The position numbers and the translations under genes were made by a program. A DNA stretch of 64,000 bases from Clavibacter sp. B3I6 (GTDB taxonomy: Bacteria; Actinomycetota; Actinomycetes; Actinomycetales; Microbacteriaceae): contig NZ_JAUSYL010000001.1 of assembly GCF_030816895.1 (NCBI RefSeq), positions 62,001-126,000 of the forward strand, read 5' to 3'. Below the pieces are notes generated by a model. The model ran no database searches. It worked only from the letters and a program-made list of their open reading frames with translations, and had not been told where the DNA came from. Of this stretch, positions 7,567 through 15,994 are shown in pieces (position 1 is the stretch's first letter; each line of letters opens with the position of its first letter).

Positions 7567-9006
7567 TCAGTCGGCGACGGGCTCGGTGCGCGCGATCTCG
7601 GTGTCCTCGACGCGGGACTCCGGCATCAGCAGCCCCGCGACGACGGTCGCGAGCGCGCAGACGCCCACCGCGAGGAACACGGCGCCCGAGGCGGCGATCA
7701 CGGCGTCCGGATCCCGCTGCCCGCCCGCGGAGGCGGCGAAGATGGCGTTCGCGATGGCCCCGAACACGGCCACGCCGACGGCGCTGCCGATGGACCGGGC
7801 GAACAGGTTCGCGCCCGTGACGACGCCCCGCTCGCCCCAGCCGACGCTCGACTGCGCGCCGATGAGGCTGGGCGTCGCGACGAGGCCGAGCCCCAGGCCC
7901 ACGACGAAGCAGCCCGCGGCGATGCCGGCGAGGGTGGGCGTGGCCGCCAGCCCGGCGATGGACCCGGTGCCCACGATGGTGAGCGCCATGCCGATGAGCA
8001 CGGTGCGGCGGAACCCGATGCGGAGGTACAGGCGGCCCGAGAGCGACGCGGAGATCGGCCAGCCGATCGTGAGCGCCGCGAGCGCGAGGCCCGAGACGAG
8101 CGGCGTGACGCCGATCGACCCCTCCAGGTACGTGGGCACGTAGGACGTGAGGCCGATGAGGATCGCGCCGACGCCGAGCGATACGAGCGTGGTCGTGAGC
8201 AGGAGGCGCCGCGAGAAGACCCAGAGCGGCAGCACGGGCTCGGCGGCGCGGCGCTCCACGAGGAGGAAGGCGACGATGAGCACGGCGCCGACGCCGAACG
8301 CGCCGATGCTGGGCAGGGAGTCCCACGCCCACGCCTGGCCGCCCTCCAGCACCGCGAGGATCAGCAGGCTGAGGCCGACCGTGAGGAGCGCGGCCCCGGC
8401 GTAGTCGACGCGGTGGCGCGTGCGCTCGATGGACTCGTGGAAGCGGCGGACGATCATCCAGCCGGCCACGAGGCAGAGCGGGACGTTGACGAAGAAGATC
8501 CAGCGCCAGCTCGTGAACTCGGAGAACACGCCGCCGAGGGTCGGGCCGACCACGCTGGAGACCGCCCACACGCTCGCGAGGTAGCCCTGCGTCTTGGCGC
8601 GCTCGGCGACCGTGTAGATGTCGCCGGCGATCGTGATCGCCATGGGCTGCACGGCCCCGGCGCCGAGGCCCTGGATGGCGCGGGCCGCGATGAGCGCGGG
8701 CATGCTCCAGGCGAACCCGCACAGCACGGATCCGACGAGGAAGAGCCCGATGCCGATGAGGATGATGGGCTTCCGGCCCACGGTGTCGGCGAGCTTCGCG
8801 TAGAGCGGCACCGACACGGCCTGCGCGAGCAGGTAGATCGAGAACAGCCACGGGAACGAGGCGAAGCCGCCGAGGTCCGCCACGATGGACGGCACCGCGG
8901 TGGCGAGGATGGTCGAGTCGATGGCCACGAGGCCCGTCGTCATCATCAGGGCGATGAGGATCGGGCCGCGCTCGGATCGGAATCCGACGCCGCTGGTGTC
9001 TGTCAT
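7567..9006 (-). CDS. MFS exporter, DHA2 (14-TM) family
   Basis: 479-residue membrane protein starting MTDTSGVGFRSERGP. It has about 14 hydrophobic segments, as in EmrB/QacA-type drug:proton antiporters. The motif-C-like region near residues 150-170 (VWAVSSVVGPTLGGVFSEF) and the loop KLADTVGRKPIILIG (motif A, near residue 85) are clear. Expected role: proton-driven efflux of lipophilic compounds. The ligand is unknown and no TetR or MarR regulator is next to it. It is divergent from the gamma-glutamyltransferase gene, with about 107 bases between starts. Confidence 0.88.
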   Translation of the reverse strand: MTDTSGVGFRSERGPILIALMMTTGLVAIDSTILATAVPSIVADLGGFASFPWLFSIYLLAQAVSVPLYAKLADTVGRKPIILIGIGLFLVGSVLCGFAWSMPALIAARAIQGLGAGAVQPMAITIAGDIYTVAERAKTQGYLASVWAVSSVVGPTLGGVFSEFTSWRWIFFVNVPLCLVAGWMIVRRFHESIERTRHRVDYAGAALLTVGLSLLILAVLEGGQAWAWDSLPSIGAFGVGAVLIVAFLLVERRAAEPVLPLWVFSRRLLLTTTLVSLGVGAILIGLTSYVPTYLEGSIGVTPLVSGLALAALTIGWPISASLSGRLYLRIGFRRTVLIGMALTIVGTGSIAGLAATPTLAGIAAGCFVVGLGLGLVATPSLIGAQSSVGWGERGVVTGANLFARSIGSAVGVAVFGAIANAIFAASAGGQRDPDAVIAASGAVFLAVGVCALATVVAGLLMPESRVEDTEIARTEPVAD

Positions 9007-9113
9007 GAGCCTCCCGGGTCGTCCGGTCAACGCAGGGCGGGGCCGGGCGCATTCCCGCACCGGGAGGAACGCATGTGGTCGACTGGGGGCATCCCCACCG
9101 GAAGGACCCCCTC

Positions 9114-10925
9114 GTGACGTTCCGCGCCCCCGACGCCTTCACCACCCGCCCGACGCTCCGCGGCACCTTCGGCATGAGCTCCGCCACGCACTGGCTCGCG
9201 TCCGGCACCGGCCAGGCCGTGCTCGAGCGCGGCGGCAACGCGTTCGACGCCGCCGTCGCGAGCGCCTTCGTGCTGCACGTGGTCGAGCCGCACCTCAACG
9301 GGCCGGGCGGGGACATGACCGCGGTCGTGCACGTCGCGGGGGAGGACGCGCCGAAGCTGCTCATGGGGCAGGGATCCGCGCCCGCCGCCGCGACCCCGGA
9401 GCGCTTCCGGGAGGAGGGTCTCGACCGCGTGCCCGGCGCGGGCGCCCTCGCGGCCGCCGTGCCCGCCGCGGTCGACGCCTGGCTCCTGCTGCTGCGCGAC
9501 CACGGCACGTGGGAGCTCGCCGACGTGTGGGCGTTCGCCATCGGGTACGCCCGCGACGGGCACCCGATGCTCGCGCGCGTGAGCCGCACCATCGCGGGCG
9601 TCGCCGACCTCTTCCGCGACCACTGGACCGCGTCCGCCGCGTTCTGGATGCCCGACGGCGAGGCCCCGGTCGCCGACTCGCTCGTCACGAACCCGGCGTG
9701 GGCGGCGTCCTTAGAGCGGATCCTCGCCGAGTCGTCGGCCGCCGCGGGCCCGGACGCGACGCGCGAGGACCGCATCGAGGCGGCCCGCACGGTCTGGGCC
9801 GAGGGCTTCGTGGCGGAGGAGATGGTCGCGAGCGCGCAGGAGGCGCACCGCCACTCGACGGGCGCCGACCACGCCGGCCTCCTCACGGCGGAGGACCTCG
9901 CGTCCTCGCGCGCCTCATGGGAGGACCCGGTATCGATCGCGTTCCGCGGGCTGCGCATCTGGAAGACGGACGCCTGGGGCCAGGGGCCGGCGCTGCTGCA
10001 GGCGCTGATGATCCTCGACGGGTACGCGGACGACGAGATCGACCCGTCGACGGCCGCGGGGATCCACCGCATCATCGAGGCGCAGAAGCTGGCGCTGGCC
10101 GACCGCGAGGCGTACTACGGCGACGCCGTGCCGGGCGGGGCGCCCCTCGACGTGCTGCTGTCGGCGGAGTACGCGGCCGAGCGGCGCGCGCTCATCACGG
10201 ACGCGGCGTCGCACGAGCTGCGGCCCGGACGCGTCGACGGCGTGGAGCCCTTCCTGCCGCCGCTCCTGGTCGAGGGCGACGCGCCCGCCTCCGCCGGCGG
10301 CACGGGCGAGCCGACCGTGTCCCGCACGGGCGAGACGCGCGGCGACACGTGCCACCTTGACGTGGTCGACCGGTTCGGCAACATGATCTCCGCCACGCCC
10401 TCCGGGGGCTGGCTCCAGTCGTCCCCGTTCATCCCCGCGCTCGGCTTCTGCCTCGGCACGCGCCTGCAGATGACGTGGCTCGAGCCGGGCGGCCCGTCGT
10501 CGCTCGTGCCCGGGCGCCGGCCGCGCACGACGCTGACGCCCACCCTCCTCACCCGCGATGGCGAGCCGGTGGAGGCGCTCGGCTCGCCCGGCGGCGACCA
10601 GCAGGACCAGTGGCAGCTGCCGTACCTGCTGCGCACGATCATCGGCGGGTTCTCCCCGCAGGAGGCCGTGGACGCACCGACGTTCCACACGACGAGCGTC
10701 CCCGGGTCCTTCTGGCCGCGCACCTGGACGCCCGGCGGCCTCGTGGTCGAGGGGCGCGTGGGCGAGGACGTCATCCAGGACCTGCGGGCGCGCGGCCACG
10801 AGGTCGAGGTGGTGGGGGACTGGACCCTCGGGCGCCTGTCGGCCGTGACGCGTGATCCCGCCACCGGCCTCCTCGGCGCGGCGGCGAACCCGCGCGGGGC
10901 GCAGGGGTACGCGGTCGGGCGATGA
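9114..10925 (+). CDS. Gamma-glutamyltransferase family protein
   Basis: 603 residues from a GTG at 9114, chosen because GGAAGGA lies eight bases upstream; the frame is open further upstream without such a site. The Ntn-hydrolase GGT fold is shown by GMSSATHWLASGTGQAVLERGGNAFDAA (N-terminal, in part), NGPGGDM, and the autoprocessing region GDTCHLDVVDRFGNMIS, where Thr412 is the candidate nucleophile. Classical GGTs have TTH at the cleavage point; here it is TCH. No signal peptide is seen, so it may be cytoplasmic, unlike secreted GGTs. Its stop overlaps the ATG of the SufU-like gene as ATGA. Confidence 0.82.
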   Translation: MTFRAPDAFTTRPTLRGTFGMSSATHWLASGTGQAVLERGGNAFDAAVASAFVLHVVEPHLNGPGGDMTAVVHVAGEDAPKLLMGQGSAPAAATPERFREEGLDRVPGAGALAAAVPAAVDAWLLLLRDHGTWELADVWAFAIGYARDGHPMLARVSRTIAGVADLFRDHWTASAAFWMPDGEAPVADSLVTNPAWAASLERILAESSAAAGPDATREDRIEAARTVWAEGFVAEEMVASAQEAHRHSTGADHAGLLTAEDLASSRASWEDPVSIAFRGLRIWKTDAWGQGPALLQALMILDGYADDEIDPSTAAGIHRIIEAQKLALADREAYYGDAVPGGAPLDVLLSAEYAAERRALITDAASHELRPGRVDGVEPFLPPLLVEGDAPASAGGTGEPTVSRTGETRGDTCHLDVVDRFGNMISATPSGGWLQSSPFIPALGFCLGTRLQMTWLEPGGPSSLVPGRRPRTTLTPTLLTRDGEPVEALGSPGGDQQDQWQLPYLLRTIIGGFSPQEAVDAPTFHTTSVPGSFWPRTWTPGGLVVEGRVGEDVIQDLRARGHEVEVVGDWTLGRLSAVTRDPATGLLGAAANPRGAQGYAVGR

Positions 10926-11473
10926 CGCTCGACCGGCAGATCGCGTCGGCGCTCATCGCGGACCACGCCCGGCGTCGGGTCGGCAGCGACGCGGCCCTGC
11001 GGGCGGCGTCCGCCCCGGGTCGGTTCGTCGCGGAGCCGGACGCCGCGACCCCGTCGGCCGGCATCGTGCTCGGCGCCTCGGAGCAGCGGAACGCGACATG
11101 CGGCGACGTGGTCGACCTCCGGGTGCTCGCGGCGGATCCGCCGGATCCCGCGGAGCCCCCGCATCCGGCGCTCGACGCGGGCGCGGTCGTGGATCCCGCC
11201 GAGCGCATCGCCGTCCGCTGGCACGGCCGCGGCTGCACCGTCTCGCAGGCGTCGGCGTCGATGCTCGCCGAGCTGGTCGAGGGGCGCACGGCCGCGGAGG
11301 CGTCGGCGCTCGTGGTGGAGCTGCGCGCGCTGATCCGCTCGCACGAGCTCCTCCCCGGCGCGGAGGACCGCCTCGGCGACGCGTTCGCCCTGGCCGACTC
11401 CGGCCGCTACCCGCTCCGCGGCACGTGCGCGCTGCTCGCGTGGCACGCGCTGCAGGAGGCGCTGGGGCGCTGA
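10922..11473 (+). CDS. SufU-like iron-sulfur assembly protein
   Basis: 183 residues with the SufU/NifU N-terminal-like fold. The four zinc-site positions of SufU are present: NATCGD (Cys and Asp), GRGCTVSQAS (Cys) and RGTCALLAW (Cys). Bacillus SufU accepts persulfide sulfur from SufS. The usual suf neighbours (sufB, sufD, sufC, sufS) are not in the window. This copy is instead translationally coupled (ATGA) to a GGT-like enzyme. It could be the only SufU moved away from its operon or a second copy with a specialised partner. A long Asp/Pro-rich loop (about residues 65-95) separates the first Cys-Asp pair from the second cysteine. Confidence 0.72.
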   Translation: MTLDRQIASALIADHARRRVGSDAALRAASAPGRFVAEPDAATPSAGIVLGASEQRNATCGDVVDLRVLAADPPDPAEPPHPALDAGAVVDPAERIAVRWHGRGCTVSQASASMLAELVEGRTAAEASALVVELRALIRSHELLPGAEDRLGDAFALADSGRYPLRGTCALLAWHALQEALGR

Positions 11474-11601
11474 GGGTCCGCCGCGACCTGCGCAGCCCAC
11501 CGACAAGTGTCCTGTGCACAAGCGTTCGTGCCCGGGGCTCGGTCGCTGCATGATGCGTGCAGGGGCCGCGACGGTCGCGGTCCCTCGGCATCGGAGGAAG
11601 C

Positions 11602-12321
11602 ATGCGGCTCTCGCGCACGACACTGTCCATCCTCGCCATCGGCTCCCTCGCCCTCGGTGGAGCCGCGGCTCCGACAGGGGCGGCTGCCGCCTCTGGACGA
11701 TCGGCATCGGTCCCGGCCGCGCTGTCCGCGGGCGATCGCGCGCGCATCGAGCAGCGCCTCATCGACTTCGCCGTCCCCGAGCACCTGCGCGCCGGCCTCC
11801 TGGAGGCGGCCCGGCACGGACGCGCGTTCGACGCCGCGACCGGCGCGGCACCCACATCGACCGACACGGTCGTGCACGACGGGCTCCAGTACTCCGTCTC
11901 CCGATTCGACGACGGCTCCTTCATCGCGACGGCGCTCGAGACGCCCGGCGGCGGCACCGCGGTCCAGCCCGACGACATCCAGGGCTGCTCGCGGTACACG
12001 GGCGCGGGGGTCACGGAGTACTCGCACTGCCTCGTCATCAGCGACACCCCGACGCTCACGCTGCAGTTCCGCGCGTCCTACCACCGGTCGGCAGCGGCGT
12101 CGGGCATCGACGGGATCTCCGACTGGGACATCCAGGCCTACGGCGGATCCTGCGCCCTCCAGGAGTTCGACGTTGTCAAGGCGGGATACGGGTCGGCCAC
12201 CGGCCCCGCGAGGGCGCGGCTGCGCTGCTTCGCGACCGCGGTAAGCGGCATCGCGAGCTCCTACCCGTACCTCGACCTGGTCATCGACGGCTCAGGGGCG
12301 CGTTCCGAGTCGAACTTCTGA
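11602..12321 (+). CDS. Secreted protein of unknown function
   Basis: 239 residues. The ATG at 11602 follows an ideal GGAGGAAG ribosome site. The N-terminus is a Sec signal peptide: MRLSRT, a hydrophobic core LSILAIGSLALGGAAA, then AAAASG for cleavage near residue 32. The mature part has four cysteines (GCSRY, SHC, SCAL, RCFA), which could form two disulfides outside the cell, and a beta-rich C-terminal half. I recognise no family. It stands alone between the SufU-like gene and the convergent mocA-like gene. In a plant-associated actinobacterium a small secreted Cys protein could be an effector or a surface protein, but nothing here proves it. Confidence 0.7.
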   Translation: MRLSRTTLSILAIGSLALGGAAAPTGAAAASGRSASVPAALSAGDRARIEQRLIDFAVPEHLRAGLLEAARHGRAFDAATGAAPTSTDTVVHDGLQYSVSRFDDGSFIATALETPGGGTAVQPDDIQGCSRYTGAGVTEYSHCLVISDTPTLTLQFRASYHRSAAASGIDGISDWDIQAYGGSCALQEFDVVKAGYGSATGPARARLRCFATAVSGIASSYPYLDLVIDGSGARSESNF

Positions 12322-12339
12322 GGCGCCGTCACGGGCGCC
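12322..12339. terminator. Short hairpin between convergent genes
   Basis: GGCGCC at 12322-12327 and again at 12334-12339 can pair around a six-base loop. It begins immediately after the secreted-protein stop and reaches into the 3' end of the minus-strand gene. Weak evidence. Confidence 0.3.
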
Positions 12340-12952
12340 GGTCGACGTCCGCGCCGGTGCTGAGGTCCGCCGCCTCGATGAGGCGCGCGTCGTGGGCGGC
12401 GAGGTACGCACGGGCTCCTGCGTCGCCGCGCACCTCCGCGGCGAGCGGTTCCCAGTGGTCCCGCCCGATGAGCGCGGGGTGCCCGACGCGGCCGCGGAAG
12501 ACGGCCTGGCGGAGCGTCGTCGGATCCACGGCGCCGGCCGCGAGCACGCGGCGGACGGTCGCCGTGTCGAGGTCGGGCACGTCGACCGGCACGATCGCGA
12601 GCGCGACGGGTGGCGGATCCAGGGCGGCGGCAGCCCTCAGCGCCGCGCGCAGGGAGGCGGACATGCCGTCGGCCCAGTCGTCGGCGCGCACGACGACCGC
12701 GGAGCCGGCCTCGGGCAGCGTGCGGAGCAGCGCCTCCGCCTCATCCGCCGCCGCGCCGAGCACGACGAGCACGGGCGAGCAGCCGGCCTCGGCGAGCGCG
12801 CGGACCGCGGTCGCGAGCCAGCGCCTGCCGTCGGGATGCGTCGCGAGCGCCTTGGGACCGCCGTACCGGGTGCCGGCGCCCGCGGCGAGCACGACGCCCG
12901 CGACCCGCGCGCTCCGTCCCGCGCTGCCGCCCGCGTCCCCTGCCTCCGCCAT
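12329..12952 (-). CDS. MocA-type molybdenum cofactor nucleotidyltransferase
   Basis: 207 residues of the GT-A-like nucleotidyltransferase fold. VAGVVLAAGAGTRYGGPKAL (residues 17-36) is the NTP-binding loop, and VPVDVPDLD contains the metal-binding aspartate. MocA/MobA-like proteins add CMP or AMP to molybdopterin for enzymes of the xanthine dehydrogenase family, and the XDH-type genes lie 10 kb away with XdhC. Nucleotide choice and molybdenum role are inferred from family and neighbourhood. A TAGCAT -10 box lies exactly six bases before the ATG, so the mRNA is probably leaderless. Confidence 0.75.
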   Translation of the reverse strand: MAEAGDAGGSAGRSARVAGVVLAAGAGTRYGGPKALATHPDGRRWLATAVRALAEAGCSPVLVVLGAAADEAEALLRTLPEAGSAVVVRADDWADGMSASLRAALRAAAALDPPPVALAIVPVDVPDLDTATVRRVLAAGAVDPTTLRQAVFRGRVGHPALIGRDHWEPLAAEVRGDAGARAYLAAHDARLIEAADLSTGADVDRRP

Positions 12953-12958
12953 CCGCCC

Positions 12959-12964
12959 ATGCTA
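12959..12964 (-). promoter_or_regulatory. -10 box TAGCAT, leaderless type (mocA-like gene)
   Basis: TAGCAT on the minus strand ends six bases before the ATG at 12952. No Shine-Dalgarno sequence fits in between. Confidence 0.55.
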
Positions 12965-13007
12965 GGAGCCGGCTCGCCGCTCCCTCGCCCTCCTCAGCCG
13001 CGCGTCC

Positions 13008-13013
13008 TACGCT
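13008..13013 (+). promoter_or_regulatory. -10 box TACGCT, leaderless type
   Basis: TACGCT ends six bases before the ATG at 13020. It is divergent from the mocA-like promoter about 45 bases away. Confidence 0.55.
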
Positions 13014-13019
13014 CGACGC

Positions 13020-13388
13020 ATGGATCCCGACACCGCGTCCGCGCTCGCGCTCACCCTCTCGCTCGGCGTGCCCGTGCTCGCGATCCTCGTCGCCGTCGTC
13101 CTCGCCGTGGCCAAGGCCCGCGGGGCCGGGTGGGGCTGGTACATCGTGGGCTGCACGGTCGGGGCGCTCGTGCTCGCGCTCGGCCTCGCGATCCTCGCGA
13201 CGTGGGCCGCGCAGACGGGGACCGGGTACCTCGACGAGGGCGGCAGCACGTTCGGGATCGTCGTGATGGGCGTGCTGGGCGGCATCGCGACCTTCGTGGT
13301 CGGCCTGGTCGCGGGCGTGGTCGGGCTCATCTCGGCCGCCGTCCGCCAGCGCGACCGCGCGCCCTCCTCCGCGCTCGTCCACGGGTGA
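13020..13388 (+). CDS. Small membrane protein of unknown function
   Basis: 122 residues with three hydrophobic segments (about 8-31, 40-65 and 80-107) and a short charged C-terminus. No family recognised. It starts seven bases after a TACGCT box and so is probably read from a leaderless mRNA. Its TGA overlaps the GTG of the PAP2 phosphatase gene as GTGA, so it may be a partner or simply an operon mate of that lipid-phosphate enzyme. Confidence 0.65.
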   Translation: MDPDTASALALTLSLGVPVLAILVAVVLAVAKARGAGWGWYIVGCTVGALVLALGLAILATWAAQTGTGYLDEGGSTFGIVVMGVLGGIATFVVGLVAGVVGLISAAVRQRDRAPSSALVHG

Positions 13389-14206
13389 CCCGGCGCGCTT
13401 CCGGCACGGGCATCGCCCCGACCGGCGACCGCCTGCCCCCGCGTCGCCCCCGCACCCGTCCGCCCGGACGCGTCGCCCGCACCGCGACCGGCGTCGCGAC
13501 CCGCATCGGCCCGACGGGCGCCTTCGCCGCCTTCCTCGCCCTCGGCCTCCTCGTGATGACCGCGGCGTCGAGCCTGTTCGCCGGCCTCTACGTCGCGGTC
13601 GTCGACGACGCCAGCATCGCCCTCCTCGACGAGCCCGTGCTGCACCTCGCCATGGACATCCGGTCGCCGTGGCTCGACGCCGCCGTCACCGTCTTCACCG
13701 AGGCGGCGGGCGTCTACGCCGTGCCGATCGTGGGCGTGGCCGTGATCGTCGCGCTCGCCATCCGTCGACGGCAGTGGGTCCCGGTCGTCCTCGGCGTCAC
13801 CGCGGGCGCCGGGTCCCTCCTCATGACCGAGGTGGGCAAGGAGCTGCTCGGCCGCGATCGCCCGCCGCGCGCCGACGCGGTGCCGCCCTACGAGACGTCG
13901 CCGTCGTTCCCGTCCGGCCACACGCTCAACGCGACCGTCGTCGCCGGGATCGTCGCCCACCTGCTCGTGCTGCGCCAGGTGCGTCGGGCCGCGCGCGTGC
14001 TCACCTACGTGATCGCCGTCGCGTTCGCCGCGTCGGTGAGCCTCAGCCGCGTGTACCTCGGCCACCACTGGCTCACGGACGTCCTCGCCGGCTGGCTGCT
14101 CGCGCTCGCGTGGCTGGCGCTCCTCGTCGTGGCGCACCGGGTGCGGCTGCGGCTGCGGGAGGCGCGGCACGCGGAAGCCGAGGCGTCGGAGATCCCGACC
14201 CGATGA
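13385..14206 (+). CDS. PAP2-family phosphatase
   Basis: 273 residues. The three PAP2 signatures are complete: KELLGRDRPP (motif 1), PSFPSGH (motif 2, catalytic acid His) and SRVYLGHHWLTD (motif 3, nucleophile His and its Asp). Five or six membrane helices surround them. The family dephosphorylates lipid phosphates such as phosphatidate or undecaprenyl diphosphate at the outer face of the membrane. The frame is open far upstream, but GTG 13385, overlapping the upstream TGA, is the natural start. The first 40 residues are basic and proline-rich. Confidence 0.85.
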   Translation: MTRRASGTGIAPTGDRLPPRRPRTRPPGRVARTATGVATRIGPTGAFAAFLALGLLVMTAASSLFAGLYVAVVDDASIALLDEPVLHLAMDIRSPWLDAAVTVFTEAAGVYAVPIVGVAVIVALAIRRRQWVPVVLGVTAGAGSLLMTEVGKELLGRDRPPRADAVPPYETSPSFPSGHTLNATVVAGIVAHLLVLRQVRRAARVLTYVIAVAFAASVSLSRVYLGHHWLTDVLAGWLLALAWLALLVVAHRVRLRLREARHAEAEASEIPTR

Positions 14207-14290
14207 GACGGCGGGGCGTGCCCGCTCGCCGCTGATGCGGCCGGTTACGTTCGGTCTGGTCGCACCGGGCGGCCGGAGACGAGGTGCCCT

Positions 14291-15904
14291 GTGCCGCTGG
14301 ACGAGCTCGACCGCGAGATGATGCGATCCGTCGCCGCCTACCTCGACCGCGTCACCGCGCTCGCGGCCGAGGGCGTCGGCGAGCGCACGCCGCTGGGCGA
14401 CGCGCTCTCCGCCCACCTGGGTGAGGACGCGACCGGCCTGCCCATCGTCGTCGAGCAGGTGCCGGCGCACCGGCTCGTCGACGCGGACATCGCGCTCGAC
14501 GAGCTGGCCGCCTCGGCTCCCGGGACCCTCATCGGGTCCACCGGCGGCGAGCAGCGCTTCCACTCGTCGATGTCGGAGCTGATCGCGAACCCGCACGTGC
14601 GCTATGCGCCGGGGCCCGTCTCCTACGCCGACCGGGCCACGGGTCCCGACGCCCGGCGCCGGGTCGTGCAGTTCGGCATCCGACTCCTCCGCCACGACGG
14701 CGTGCCGCTCGTCGTCGTGCAGCGCGGCGCGGCCCCGCAGTTCGGTCGGGAGGAGGCGCAGCTCGAGGTGATGGGGGCGGACGCCGACGCGGTCACCGCC
14801 TTCCTCGAGCGGCTGCGCGCCCTCATGATCGAGCGCAGCGTGCTCCGCGGGCAGGTGCTGTCCTTCCAGGCCACGCAGTTCGGCGCGTCCGCGGGCGCGT
14901 CCTTCGTGGCCCGCCCGGACGTGCCGGAGGACGCGGTGGTGCTGGAGGAGGGCGTCCTCGAGGAGGTCGTCCAGCACGTCGTCGGGATCGGCGACCATCG
15001 CGACGCGCTCCGGGCCGCCGGGCAGCACCTCAAGCGCGGCGTCCTGCTCTACGGTCCTCCCGGCACGGGGAAGACGCTGACCGTGCGGCACCTGCTCGCG
15101 CGCACGCCCGGGGTGACGGCGGTCGTGCTCACCGGCTCGAGCATCCAGTTCATCACGCAGGCGGCGGAGATCGCGCGGACCTTCGCGCCGTCGATCGTGG
15201 TGCTGGAGGACATCGACCTCGTCGCGATGCAGCGCAACGCCTCGCCGCAGCCGCTCCTGTTCGAGGTGCTGGACGCGCTCGACGGCCTCGACAGCGACGC
15301 GGACGTGGCCTTCGTCATGACCACCAACCGCGTGGAGACGCTGGAGCGCGCCCTCGCGACGCGACCGGGCCGTGTGGACCTCGCCGTGGAGATCCCGCTG
15401 CCCGGCGCGGAGGCGCGCGCCCGCCTGTTCCGCCGGTACGCGGACGGGCTGCCGCTCTCGGAGCAGGCGCTGGACGCGGCCGCGCTGGCCGCGGACGGGA
15501 CCACCGGCTCCTTCGCGAAGGAGCTCATGCGCCGGACGGTCCTCCGCGCCGCGCTCGACGGGCGGCGACCCGGGGACGACGACCTGGCCGCGGCGCTCGA
15601 CGGGCTCCTCGCCGCGGGTGCCGCCCTCACCCGACGCCTCCTCGGCAGCGGCGGTCCGGAGGACGGACCCGCCTACGACCCGGACGAGGAGGGCGACGCC
15701 GGCTACCACGTGGGCACCGCGGGCGGGGCCGTCTTCGACGGGTCGTACGCGCCGTACGGGTCGCACGATCCGTCGGGGGAGATGGGCTCGGTGACCTCGT
15801 CGTCCTCCGGCATGGACCCCGACGGCGGGCCGCACGGCTCCGCGCCTCACGTGGACGGCGACGCCGAGGACCGCGCCGCGCACGAGGGCGACGCGCGGCG
15901 GTAG
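14291..15904 (+). CDS. AAA-family ATPase with an uncharacterised N-terminal domain
   Basis: 537 residues. Residues 1-230 form an alpha/beta domain I do not recognise. The AAA module follows: Walker A GPPGTGKT at 255-262, Walker B VVLEDID near 305, sensor 1 MTTNR near 340, and the arginine-finger region ATRPGRVD. The last 90 residues are acidic, Gly/Ser-rich and presumably disordered. The layout suggests a stand-alone hexameric remodelling ATPase, loosely like Bacillus YjoB, rather than a protease subunit; no protease gene is adjacent. The start is GTG. It is preceded by an 84-base gap with a possible -10 (TTACGTT) and is followed by convergent guanine deaminase. Confidence 0.75.
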   Translation: MPLDELDREMMRSVAAYLDRVTALAAEGVGERTPLGDALSAHLGEDATGLPIVVEQVPAHRLVDADIALDELAASAPGTLIGSTGGEQRFHSSMSELIANPHVRYAPGPVSYADRATGPDARRRVVQFGIRLLRHDGVPLVVVQRGAAPQFGREEAQLEVMGADADAVTAFLERLRALMIERSVLRGQVLSFQATQFGASAGASFVARPDVPEDAVVLEEGVLEEVVQHVVGIGDHRDALRAAGQHLKRGVLLYGPPGTGKTLTVRHLLARTPGVTAVVLTGSSIQFITQAAEIARTFAPSIVVLEDIDLVAMQRNASPQPLLFEVLDALDGLDSDADVAFVMTTNRVETLERALATRPGRVDLAVEIPLPGAEARARLFRRYADGLPLSEQALDAAALAADGTTGSFAKELMRRTVLRAALDGRRPGDDDLAAALDGLLAAGAALTRRLLGSGGPEDGPAYDPDEEGDAGYHVGTAGGAVFDGSYAPYGSHDPSGEMGSVTSSSSGMDPDGGPHGSAPHVDGDAEDRAAHEGDARR

Positions 15905-15994
15905 CGGCACCGTCGCCGCAGGGCGACGCGGCCGGCCCGCGACCGGAGGCCGCCTCGTCCCTTCGGATGACGATGGCCGTGACGCCCCGGCCCC
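15905..15994. terminator. Convergent intergenic gap with small hairpins
   Basis: The 90 bases between the AAA gene stop and the guanine deaminase stop contain GTCGCC/GGCGAC and GCGGCC/GGCCGC inverted repeats close together. Either could help terminate; neither has a U tract. Confidence 0.35.

Noticed and set aside
7394..10075. A long minus-strand frame spanning the MFS gene and part of the GGT-like gene
   Set aside because: It merges out-of-frame text of several genes and has no coherent domain.
13007..15910. A 967-residue open frame on the minus strand opposite the PAP2 and AAA genes
   Set aside because: It is the mirror of high-GC codon usage: rich in Arg, Gly, Val and His, with no domain, and it overlaps two well-supported genes.
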